NCBI GenBank assembly: GCA_907165065.1
Contig: OU015525.1
Location: 42,204,037-42,268,036, forward strand
Direction: 5' to 3'
Source: Caprimulgus europaeus
Lineage: Eukaryota > Chordata > Aves > Caprimulgiformes > Caprimulgidae
Length of the DNA stretch: 64,000 bases
Shown here: positions 35,401-47,400 of the stretch, piece after piece
Position numbering within the stretch: position 1 is the first letter of the stretch
How the letters are laid out: each line of letters begins with the position of its first letter
Made by a program: the position numbers and the translations under genes
Notes under the pieces: model-generated
Seen by the model: only the letters and a program-made list of their open reading frames with translations
Databases searched by the model: none
What the model was told of the DNA's origin: nothing

Positions 35401-38400
35401 AGGAGACTCCTCATCATCAGGTCACACCAATGGTGCTGCATGAGAAGTTTTGATCTTATATTTTTCAACAGCAAAAATGAAATAGTGGAATGGTTGCATC
35501 AACTGAATTATATTGGCATTAAATTACTGTAGTTCCTACTGGCATGTACAAGGATAATCTTATTTATCTTTCTGCAGTTGTGTCCAATTTTCATTACCTG
35601 CTTTTTATTACCTACTGACATGTAACTCATGACAGAGCTCAGGAAGAGCTCCTCTCACCCCAGGATGCATAATGATAGGCTGGTACTGGAAGAGACTATA
35701 AGGCAACACTTGCGTCTTGCTACTCGTTTCTCTAACTTTACAGGGGACCCGAGGGCCCCGAGAATGGTCGTGCCGCGAGACTCCCTTGGCGAAAGGGCGG
35801 GGGTGTGATGGATGCTGCCTTATCTTCATCCTTACTCGTGAAAAGAGGAAGGGCCCCTGGGCGCACGGCGGGAGTGGAGCCGAACCGAGGTGTTACCCAC
35901 GCTGGGGCGAGGGAGGCGGCGCAGAGCAGGGCGAGATCCCGCCCCGGGCAGCGGCGGCGCCGAGCCCGCGGGGAGGGGTCGCTGCCCTCGCTCCGGAGCG
36001 GGCGGCGTCGCGGCGCTACCCGGATCCTGCGCTGGGGACCCCTGGGAGCGGCGCCTGGAGTCCCGCGGGGACGGGACGGGGCAGTGCGAGTCTCGGCGCG
36101 GGGCACTCCTGGCCGGCGGGTCCCGGGGCCGGGAGGAAACGTCTTTTGTGTCAGGTCCCTCCGCTCCCTCCCGGAGAGGGTGGACGCGGCTCCCCGCCCG
36201 TCCCGGCCGCGGGGTCCGCCGCCGGCAGCGTAGTCCGCCCCGTCCCGACCCGCTGCGACCGGGGCAGCCCCGGCGGGGGTCGCGGCTGTCGGCGACGAGC
36301 CCGCGTCTACCCGGGGCGCCGGGCCGCGGTGCCCGGCAGCTGCCGGGCGGGACCGACCGGTACTTACGGTGTCAGGGCCCCGCCGGGAGTCCTCGCCCGC
36401 TTCCCCTCCGGTATCGACGGGCTGGGCGCCCGGGGACGGCGTCTCGCCAGCCCCGCGCATGCGCCCGACCCTCGCGGGCGCGTCTCAGACTGCCGGACGC
36501 GGGCGCGGGTGGGCTCCGCTGGCCGTGGCCGGAGCCGGAGCCGGGAGGAGCGAGGCTGGCCACCCGCGCTCCCCGCCCCAGCTCGACGGGACGGGCTGTG
36601 GCCGGGCCACCCCCGGCGAGGCGAGCTGGGGTGTCGCTGCGGCTCAGGGGCTGTTTGCAACGGGAGTAGCCGCCGCAGCGCCCGCACCCCGTCGGCGGGC
36701 TGGGGAGGGCGCGGGGGGGCCATGGGGCCGGCGCCGGGAGGAGAAAAGCCGGAGAAACGGGCGTGAGCGTGTGCGCGCGCTCAGGGGATGGGGGTGGGAA
36801 GGGCTTGGAAAGGCGGCGATGCTGCCGCGGGGCTCGGTACCGGTGCTTTAATAGATGCCTTAAATGAGAGCCGTGCCTACAGAACCCGGGCCTGGAGCAC
36901 GATTGCATTTTAGGTGACTGCAGGGATGCATCTTCCCTCCCGCCCCCCAGCCGCCTCCCGCCTTCCAGAGGCGCACAGCTCACCGCCGCCGGGCTCTCTC
37001 GGTCTAGTTCTCCCGTTTCGGCCGGGCTCGGCGCTCACGCCGCTCCTCCGGGGCGGCCCTCTCAGCAGCGCCCCTACTACCACCGCCGCCACGTTTTGGG
37101 GTCTGTCTCACCGATAACGTCCCACCAACGCGGCCCCGCCGGGCAGTCCCAAATGCCGTCTGCCGGGAGGGCGCAGCGCGCCCGTCGGCGGGACAAGGGT
37201 TAACGGAACGGCTGCGGCTGGCTTGTGTCACCGCCGTCCCCGGGCAGAGCGACACGGTCTTCCCGTGAAAACGAGACTGATCGAGTGCATGAACGCCCCG
37301 CGCGTCCGTGCCTCCGGAGCTGGGCTCCTGGTCACCGGGAGACCGGCGGGCAAGCCCTGCCGTCGGGACGGCTCCCTTTCCCCCGCGCACCGGATGCGGA
37401 GCACGGCGGCCGCAGGAGCCGCCTTGCCGGAGCCAACGGACCCGGGGGACGATGGGGATGGCAGCCGGGGAAGCGGTGCGCTTTGCCTGTGGAGCTCGGG
37501 GCTCGCAGCCGGGGGAGCTCACCCAGCGCTTCCGAGACTCCCACACCGGTGGCGACTGGGGGGGACGTGGGCGGAGAGCGGCTTCCCCGGTGCGGGGAGG
37601 AGGAAGGGGCAGACGCGGCCCCACGAGCGGTACTCACAGCGCCGGGCGGCTCGGGGGCAGCGCGGGGCTGCGGCGGCGCGGCTCCGTGGCACGCCGGGCA
37701 TCTCCTGCGTTCCGGGAGGAGGCGGCTGGGCGGCAGCGGCGGCGGCTGCGGGGCCGGGGCGGGGGCAGGGGCCGGCACCGGCAACGGCGGCTCAGCCCAG
37801 CGGCCCCGCAGCAAAGCGGCGAGCGGGCAGCGGGCTGCCGCCCCGCTGCTGGCCAGCAGAGCCGCCAAGCCCGCGGGGCCGAAGCGCAGCCCGGGGGCGT
37901 CTCGACGGGGCGCCGATACGAAGCGCGGGCAGGGCCGGCGGGCGGGAAGCTGCGGCCGCAGGAAGGGGCTGGAGAGCAGAGCTGACAGCGGGGCGAGGAG
38001 CCCGGCAGGCCTCGGAGGCTGCGGCGTGCGGGGGAGGTGTGGAAGCGGGGTGACGGGGCGGGGAGGGAGAGAGAAAAAAAACAACACAAAATAAGCATTA
38101 CCGGGGGAGGGTAGGCGGGAGCCCCGCACAGCCTAGCCCCGAACGGAGCCCCTCCACCGCACTGCTAAGCGGGGGATAGCAGACCTTGAACCCCCACCGA
38201 TCGGAGCTGCCCCTCACCCTCCCGCAGCCACGCTCTGTGTTTTTAACTTTTATAAGCCGGCCCTTTAGGTGCGGAATGGAGGAGAATCCTCGTACCGACC
38301 CAGAGCCCCTTGGGGTTCCGGGCTGGGCACCGTGACAGTGGAGCACGCGGACGAGGTGGACTACTTCCAACCTACAGGCAAAGAGCACCCCGCGCCCCAA

Positions 38401-41400
38401 AACGCTCCACCCTAAAAGCCAACCGCAGCCAGCGGCGGCGGGGACCCCGCGCGGGGCGGGGCGGCAGTGACAGCGGGCGGAGCGGAGCGGAACGGGGCGG
38501 GTGGAGTGGGACGGGGCGGAGGGAGCGGGACCCAGCGCAGCTCGCGTCCGCTCCGCCTCGTGCCGCCGCCTGCCCCTGTCCAGGGTCCTGAAGAGCCCCG
38601 CCACCTGCCGCCCCGCCCGTGGCTCGGGTAGGGCCGGGCAGCCCAGCAAGACCGTTCCGCTCTGTGGGCTGCCGGGCAGCACCATCTGCACGTTCCTTCC
38701 TGAGTGTCATTGTCCTGGAGAGGGAAAGCCGCCTTGCTGGAGTATGAGCCTGGAACTGGAAAAGGCAGAAATTGCTGCCGCTCGGGCTCTGCCTCCCTTT
38801 GCTCTAGCAGTGATTTCTGCCTGTTCCTGTTCGGTGCTCCATTCTTTCATCAAGGCCCAGCCCTTCCCAAAACATCTTTCCCGTTCCTGGCCTACAACCA
38901 TTCTCTTGAAACAGAGAAGAACCGAAGTCTGCACAGTCTGAATGAAGTCGTTCCCATGGTGATGGCGCTGCCCTTGAAGGCCAAAGCCGCTGGTGCTGCA
39001 ATGGGAGAACACGGCTGTAGTGCCACTGGTGCCAGGGGAAGGTGTTCGTTAGAGCTAAGACCTGCGGGGAAAGCTGCCATTCCTGCACATAAGGAGAGCT
39101 TGCTGTTGCTTAGCAGCAGAGAGTTCCCCTAGGTCTGTCGGGAGAAGTGAACTAGGGTGGAAGCTGGGCAATGTTCCCAGGAGAGCAGAAAAAAATAGAA
39201 AGTTTGATTCCCACCCTACAACCCCTCTTAGCATTTCTCCTGCCCAGCAGAAAGGAGCCCTTCTGCAAATCTCTGCCCTTTTGGTTGTGGAACAAAGCAT
39301 ACAGCCGGGAAGTTAAATACACTTCTGTGCTGAATTATAATTGTGAAGGCCTAGACAGGACCTGTGGAAGTATTATAGGCTTGAAAATTAGTATTAAATG
39401 ATACTGCTTGGCAGAGAAAAGGTAAGAAAGTCTCAGTACCAAAGTGGTTCTTCACGCATCCTGAGACCAAGATCAAAATGCCTGTTAACATCACTGTCCT
39501 TTGAATCCAGCTCCTAGTCACTCTCTCAGGAAGGGCAATCATTTCACAGACCAGTGAGTGGATGTGACTCCCCTAAGTCCTATCTAGACTACGGTCTCAG
39601 GTGGCTTTCTAAATCTTAGCAGGAATGCTTGAAGGAGTTCAGGTTTAAAATGCTGGCATAGTGTAACCCTTTTGTTCTTGTTCCATCCTTTGTATTTGTC
39701 TCAGGGGTGTCATGATCAACTAACACCTTATTAAAGATGGCTAATTTTTTCAACATTAATGATGCATAGTGATAGTGCATAGTATTGTATAAAAAGATGG
39801 CACTCATGCTCCCTAGCTTGAATGGTGTTAGATAAAGAAAGCCACCTAAGCTGAGCATCTTCCAGTGCTTGGTGTTTGTAGACAACTCTACTTAGCTCTG
39901 TAGGCAGGTACATCTGCATCATTGCATATGTACACAACCACCTAAATCCTGAAACAGCTGAGCAGCTTGGAGGCTTGAAGTCCTCTCAGAATTGGGAAAA
40001 TAGGCATAACGTTCTTCTTTTTCCCTTAATGATGGATACAGGCTGATGTCCAGCTGCATGAGACAGAACTGCATAAACAAGTGCTTGGACTTGAAACGGG
40101 ATTCAAAGTTGAGGGACTTTAAGAGATTAATGACACAGGTTGAACCCCTTTTTCTGCCTAAAATAAATTTGAGGATGCATTTCTCACAAGGGAAAGAAAA
40201 TTCCCTCCGTCATCAGAGTAGCTTGCTCTGCACATGCATGTCTGTGACCATACTCTTAGTCCCCACTGCTGCCTCACTTTGCACAGGTTAATTCAACTTC
40301 AATAGGACAGAGAGAAAGCAAAATGTGTACATTTTGATAATCTAGGTGGCCAAGGGAGTATTCAGCCTGGGTCTTGTTTCTTTTCCAAAAAATATGTTGT
40401 GGAAAATTGAATGTTTGCATGTAAACTGTGTATTTAATAAAATTATCCCATACAGTGGCACCTTTGTTTGTAACATACAGGGTAAATATTGAATCAGGAC
40501 TCAATTTCAATATTGATATTGATATTAGATACTAGTATATAAGGTATTATTAAAAAAAAAAATATCTTTACTGTTTTCAGACTTTCCTGAACATTTTGCA
40601 TTAAGTCTACAGAAGTTATTGATAAACTTTTAGGAGAGAAGTCTATCCAGCAGGCAGTAGTTTTCTTTTATTTTGCATCAGAAAGGAATAGCTTTATCTC
40701 AAGGTACCCTTGCTATTTAATATTGTCCCTTTGTATGTTTCTTAGACTCCATCCTCTCTCTTTCTGCAGACTTGTCCAGTTAATATATTTTCCTAATTTT
40801 ACCTTTGTGAAAATGGAGAAACCTGTTATTTTTGTTGTTATTATGATTATTTTATTATTACTGAAAACTTGTATAGCACCTTTTTTTTTTTTTAATTGGT
40901 TCTCATTTAAAATTTTAAGAATGGGTTATAAGGAAGGTAATATGGAACATGTATGTGTTTTACTAACATTGTATTCCAACATTCTTGCAGTCACACCTCA
41001 AGGGGTGACATAATGCACATATTAGCTCTTCTGGGACCTGTTTTACTTTAAGGTGTTAGGGCAGCTTGCTGGGCCTCGTACCCGAACTGCTGCTCCTTGC
41101 CCAGGGAGAGGTCATGCACAATTGTACAGTGGCTTACAGGTACTAGTCTATTTTAGTGTTTCTAGTTCACTTCAATTGTTAAATAGAGAGTTTCTAGACT
41201 GTTGAATGGAGCTGACTCATTGTGAATTAGAGAGCCATTCAAACAGAAAGTAAGAAGCCATTTTTTACTATTTTCATTGACATGAAAGTGCACTTGCTAC
41301 AAATCACTTTGAAGATTGATAGGCTGTTCTGGGAGAGGAGATATTTTCAAAAGTAAAGTGAGTTTCCAGGGGCTTTAGTTAAACTTCAATTTTCTTTATA

Positions 41401-44400
41401 TATCAGCAGTGATATTATGGGAAACAGCTTTGTTGACCTTTTAAATATTTGTATTCTTTCTGCATCAGTTTTTTACAAGTGTAGGTAGTTTTTCTTAATG
41501 GATTTATTAGTAATCGATTTCCAAGAGAAGATGTAGGTTCAGTGTTGTTGAATAAATCAGAGTCTTCAAACATGTAAAAGTAACCATAGAGCTGCATGGG
41601 TCCACAGAGCATCAGCTAACTTCTCCCACATGCAGGGATGCCTGTTAGTATTTGATTTTTCATCAACATTAATAGCAATGCGTTAATTCACAGTAGAATT
41701 TATTCTGTGTAAGCCCAAGTGTGAAAGTCCCCCTGGGAAGTTCCTCACAATGCCATGTCATTCATACTGTCGAAATGTAACTGTTCAGTAGCACATGTGT
41801 AGAACAGAGGGTTTCTCTTAGCCTTTTGCTGGGGGATTCATTTTCCTCAAGGTCTTATATTAAAAGCTGCAATTGCATTATGTTAGGACTAATGCTTGGA
41901 AAGTTGTCGTAATGGCAAGACTTGGCTTAGATCTCAGTGCAGCCAGAATTGTTTGCTGTTGATGGCTCTGCTTAGTACTTTGCTAATTATTTCAGCAGTG
42001 TAAGGTTATTTTCTAGGGTGATGTACTTTCTCAGGGTTGGCCAGTCCCAGATGTATGTTCTGCCAGAACTCTCAGCTTCAGTATTTATGTCAGTCAACTT
42101 CTACTCTGAAGCCTCAGGAAGTCTGGAAATGAGCCTCCACTGTCTCCACTCACAGCCCTGTTTCTTTTCCATTCCTATGTATCACATCTTTGTTACTTCT
42201 AGGGAAGAGGAAGTTTAAAGAGAAATAATATTTGAGATGGAATTAAATATTAGAAATAAGGAGATATTTTCCAGTGATAGGACAAAATGCCGGGTTTTAG
42301 AGCATCAGAATTAGCTCAGTGACAGCTCTGCTCCACATTCTGTCCCCAGTCCAGCTGATGCGTGCAGGCACCGTGGGGTTCATGAGCCCTCGGACGGAAT
42401 TCTGTGGCACAACTCATGTGCTTAAAATCCTTGGTGACTCAGAGTGTCTGGCAGATTGAAAGACTACCCAGGAAGCTGGTGGCTTGGGCAAAGGAGGTCT
42501 AATTGGAAATTGCTATATGACACATATAAAAAGTGAAATCTTTGCTGAAGTATGACTGCATTAAGAAATTATGTAATTTGCCATGTTTGGCAAATTGAAG
42601 CCTCACTGTATTCTGTATGACCCTCTAACTTTATATGTGTCAATAGATAGTTAAAAATGTAATGCCAACTATTTTTTTTCTAAATCATGAGTTTAACATC
42701 CTTCTCTATCCACCTTTTTTTTTTTTTAATTATTTGGAATCATTATAACTCCTATAGATTTGGGTTGATTAAAAAAAAAAAATCTCCAATCACAACAAGG
42801 TTCTCTTAGTGTGTGTCCCGATGACAAAGAGCCTGGCAAAATGTTGGCCAGAAGAAGATTAGCTTCTACATATAAATCTCGTGAGTTTCCAGATAATGGA
42901 AGGAAGCTGCTGAGTGACTCTTGTTACAAACTTCCAGAAGGTGTCACTGTGCACCTACAATTTGAATGGGGAACCGCAACAGTTGAGGCTTTCGTGCCAG
43001 AGAACTATTTCTCCTTGTGCTATTGGGATCCTCTTTTCTGCCTGTAATGGAACTTAAACGAACGACAACACGAGACAGAAATATGTTTCACTTGTTGTGA
43101 TTAGCAAAGGAAAAGAAAAGATCTTCATAGTATCAACGTCACCCAAAAGGTACCTATCCAACCATGACCTAAAGGAATATTCCTGGTAATCTGGGTCATA
43201 CATAACCTAATTATTACACAGGATCCTTACCACACAGCTGCTTGGTAAGTAATCAATATAGTTAAATTAGAGAAGAATCCAAAAGTGACACAACTACAAT
43301 TTTTACATGTAGAAAGTCATTTATAGTTAGATTCCAGAGCTGATTCAGAAAGGAAGATTAATGGGGCAATTTGGAACCAATGTTCCCAAACAGCTGGAGT
43401 TTTCAAGAGTAGTTCAAAGTGAGTCTGAAAGCCCGGTTGCACAGCTTGGCTGCACTGTAATGTTTGAGCTTGACAATATTCCTGAGGAAGCCACTGTAAC
43501 TTCTGCCACTGACTTTTCATTGTATTTTGGACCTTAGAAAATCTGGAGGAATTGAGGTAATTATAATCTTAAAATGCTGACGGAAGAAAATATAACTCAC
43601 TTATAGGATGCCGTGGCAAACATTAAAAGAGATCAGATCTAAAATACATTAGCTACACTAAAATACACTAATTCATTTGAAAAAGAAGAACTAAAGAATA
43701 AAGATCAGGCAATGAGAGATTGCTGAAGAGTGTGAGGTTAAAAAGAATAGTATCAGAAACGAAAATGTTCTAGGGTGATTGGCATGAAGAGCAAATTCTG
43801 CATTTGTCTCATGGCAAACTAGTTTGAGGTGGTGACCAGGAGCATTTCTCCAACATCTTAAAAGGACCTTTGAATCATGATGGGAGAAAGAGGAGCTGAT
43901 CTGATAAGAATGATGGTGAGGAGAGGGTGTGAACATATTTGGGAAATGTGAAAAATTCAGGTGATATTTACCCCCATATGCTCTGTTATCAGGTTATCCC
44001 TATTTATGTAGCTACTCCTGTGGAAGTAAGTGGAAAAGCCTGGGGCTTCCTTGCAGAATCTCTTACTAATCTTTCTTTAAAAGATGACTTATGTGATTTT
44101 ACCCACATAGGAGTGTATGCCTGGATTAGAGAGGCTGTGACTGCAGACAGCACAAATTACTGGCTAAAAGTCATGCTTGCTTTAGGCTTAGGAGGAGACT
44201 TACAAATGGTATCAGCTCCCAGGTCTCCCTTGAAATCACAGATACCAAGTTAGAGGTTATAGATACAGAGGACCTCAAGAAAAAAAAAAAAAAAAAGAAA
44301 AAAAAAAGAAGAAAAAGCTCAAAAGCTCAGAGCTACTGAGCTTTTGGGAAAGGCACTTGTGTTTCTGTGAAACCACATTTCTCCCATCTGATGCTGAGAG

Positions 44401-47400
44401 GCTGACACTCCTTTTTGCAGGCTGGACCTTTTCCTCTGGCCACTCTGGGGCTGTCTGTCACGTTTCTCTGCAATTGGAAATACTCTGCACTTTGCTGCAG
44501 ACTCTAGAAGTGTCCTGAGAGAGGGAGAACAGCGGTCCACATGGGTAGAAATTTGGACAAACCTGTTTTTATATCCCATCTTTATGCACTGTTGTTCAAA
44601 GCAACTCATTAACAGACCACACTTGTGGTGGTTTCCCTCTGATAACACTACTGTTTTGAAAGACCATGTCCTCCTCCTGGGCTGACAAAATGTCCCTCCC
44701 AACCTCCTTTCTGCAGTTTTTTTCAAACCTGCCTCCTGATCAAACAAGGAAAAGACAAAGTGGGACTGAAAGTGTCCTATCTGCAATATCCTATCTTTTC
44801 TTCTCTGGTTTGTAACACCTTTAACTTATTTCTCCTGATGATTTGGAAAGGTTGGTAAGAATCCGGTAGAGTTTGGCTTCTCTTTCTGTTTAAAGTGTGC
44901 CTGCTTAGAGCCCAGTATGATACTTGAGAGAGCACAGCTTTTTTATGATTCTGAAACAGCTTTATAGTCTGAGCATGCCACTGTTGGTCAGGTAAATAAT
45001 TTGAGCAGATGCTATTCTTGTACTTCAATGAAGCACATGCATTTGTCTGCACAGAGTCTGTATCAACAGAATAAACACAGTTCAGTGAGGAAGGCTAGTC
45101 TGTCATAAAAATAGCAACCATCTATCAGAATCAAAAATTTCATTGAACATAAAGAAATGCTAGTTTGAAGAAATGTCCCTGGCATTTAAGGCTGTGACTC
45201 ACTAAGGTGTGACTCACTTTATCAGTTTTCTGATTGGAGAACTATCAAACTATTCCATGCCAAACCATCCAGAAGATCTAGATGTAAACTGAGAAACACC
45301 CTTCAACCCTCCTATTTAGAATCCATATTAAAAATAGATGTTATAGATGTCCCATTTATTGACATGCAGAATTCTGAGTAATGTAGATCAGTAAATGGAG
45401 CAAGAATTTGCAAATGGAAAAAAATAGGACAAAAGGACAGAGGGGAGCAACTCAGCCACTTTTCTGCCACAGTCTGAGCACCTGTGCAAACCCGAGCATG
45501 AGTTCCAAGTACCAAAAGGCACAAAAGCTGTGAGTGCCAAAGCTTATTTGGGATATTAAACTCCAGGTTTGGCAAGAAATCCTTAAAAGGAGATTCCCTT
45601 CCCCAAGGACATCCCTCCCAGAAGAAAGCTTGTGTTTAAACAGAACAGTTTGGTAACAAAAAGAGAAGACCATGAATTTCGCAAAATCAAGCACTGTAAT
45701 GCAAGAAAATAAATACTTTAAAATATTATAATCCTCCTACTTCTCATAGTAAATGCCAATTGTTATGCAGTTCAAGAACAAATACTTTTTCCTATCTTGG
45801 TCTAAGTCTGATCCACTGTTTTTGCTCTGAACTCGATTACCCTCAAAGGAAAAAATGAAGTCAACAGAACGGTAAGAACTGTTTTCTTCTTTGTTGAGTC
45901 CTAAAGTAAATCACACAAGATGTCACAGGAAAAACCACAGCTACTTCCTGAAATTAGGCTGTGTTCACAAATGGAACCAAATGAATAATGAAATGAAGCT
46001 GAATCCTTCCCCTTTTTCTGTATGGATTCCTCAGCCTACACCTGACATCTCTAGATTCCTAAGAAAAATTGTAATCTTTCTTGTGAGACTAATTAAGCGC
46101 TTCCAACAGTGAACCAGGGAAACTGATGTGACATTTTGTAAGAGCATCTGCTGCTGCTTGGATGGTGTCACTGGGCAGCTCCTGGTTTGTTGCAGTCTAT
46201 TCTTACCTTTAACAGTTGATATGGTATTTTAGATTGGCTTTATTTTAACAATAACAGTAAAAGTGTAATATTATCCTCCTGAGCTGTTTCCAACTGCATC
46301 TGGTGGTAGACTGAAAATCTGTTAAGTTAAAGATCTCAACATCTAAGTGCCTCAAAGTTCAACTGGAATCAGTGTTCTGCACAGGGACAGACTGTGGGAA
46401 AGGCCAAGCATTCTCAGACATCAAAATCAGGCAGTAAGCAGGCACAGACCCACTGTGAGCCAGGCTTCATCAGTTCGCCTGCTCACAGAACCTTGTCATT
46501 TTGCCCAAGTGTTACCCTTTTGCACACCTTTTGGATGTGGCTGATGGAAAAATAACATTCTGCTTGCATCAGAGTGAAGTTTTAATGCTTGTGACAAAAC
46601 ATACAGTGAGTTATAGTGTACATAAACAAGGTGCTTTCATTCCCTGTGTGGCCTCTGAGAGATGAGTGATGGTCTCTCCCTTGCATTTCCCGGCTGGTGG
46701 GGCTTTGACTTTGACCTGCTCTCAGGACAATGCACCTGGCTGCCACCTAGCAACCTGCAGCTGGGCCTTGAAATTAAGATGCTTGTGGTAGGATATTCTG
46801 ATCTCTTTTTGCATCTTTCTTTTGACTGGATTATAAAGAGAAGCAAATAAAAGAGATTAAGAAGCACAGAAGGGGCCAGCAAAGTGTAGGACTGAGTGAA
46901 ATCTAAATGGCTTGAAAGAAACATTTATTTTTCCCTAGAGACTTTGATTTTTTTGTGGAAAGAGATTGCTGTGAAAAAGCATGTATGTGATCCGTGACTT
47001 TTGTGCCTTTGCACCACTCGTGGAAAATGCTTATAATGTAGCATGCATTGTACACAAACAGTCCAGGGGAAGGAGTAAATTACTCTTCATGCTCACTATA
47101 TATGCAGGAAGGAGTAAGGGATTTAAACTTCAGGCAGAGATGTTTGGGTTAAACATGGGTTTTTAATGGTAGGATGGTAAAGCACTGCAGCAGGCTGCCT
47201 AGACTGCGGTCTGTGTTAGTGAGGTTTCAAAGAGCAGGAGACATAAACCTGTGCCAGGAAGGGCTTGGGGGTGGTTGATCCGAGCAGCAAAGGTCAGATG
47301 ATACTTTTAAGCTCCCACCCAGAACTGACTTTGATGATACCTTACCCCACGTCATTCTCCTCATCAGTGGAAGGATTTGCTAATTGGAGTGGACTGGCTG

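Larger units (their letters stand above)
24050..36367 (-). other. RGS20 intron (12.3 kb or longer, depending on 5' exon used)
   Basis: Noncoding AT-rich sequence. Within it are an AP-1-like TGACTCA cluster at 34176-34356, a short minisatellite at 35165-35228, an A run near 32154-32170 and T/G-rich DNA near 33361-33410. No recognisable protein was found in any open frame below 35.7 kb. The right-hand 600 bases belong to the CpG island. Confidence 0.8.
35742..38700. promoter_or_regulatory. RGS20: CpG island, probable internal RGS20 promoter region
   Basis: About 3 kb of very GC-rich, CpG-dense sequence with abrupt edges, in an otherwise AT-rich window. It contains GC-box-like GGGGCGGGG elements (for example about 38453-38461) and no TATA requirement is evident. 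Two alternative RGS20 5' exons (36460-36368 and 38018-37638) lie inside it. Many long overlapping open frames on both strands here reflect lack of AT-rich stops, not genes. Known biology: unmethylated CpG islands mark vertebrate promoters. Confidence 0.85.

Noticed and set aside
35717-36766. A 349-residue plus-strand open frame preceded by an acceptor-like sequence (CTTTACAG at 35735-35742)
   Set aside because: It lies in the CpG island, where stops are rare. The translation is Arg/Gly/Pro-rich with no domain, and overlapping frames on both strands are equally open. The minus strand has splice-supported RGS20 exons.
37223-38094. Overlapping plus-strand open frames of 225-289 residues
   Set aside because: These are GC-driven frames antisense to the RGS20 long-isoform exon. 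They differ wildly between frames and match nothing recognised.
44319-44786. 155-residue minus-strand open frame
   Set aside because: No known domain, low-similarity composition and no supporting signals. Taken as chance.
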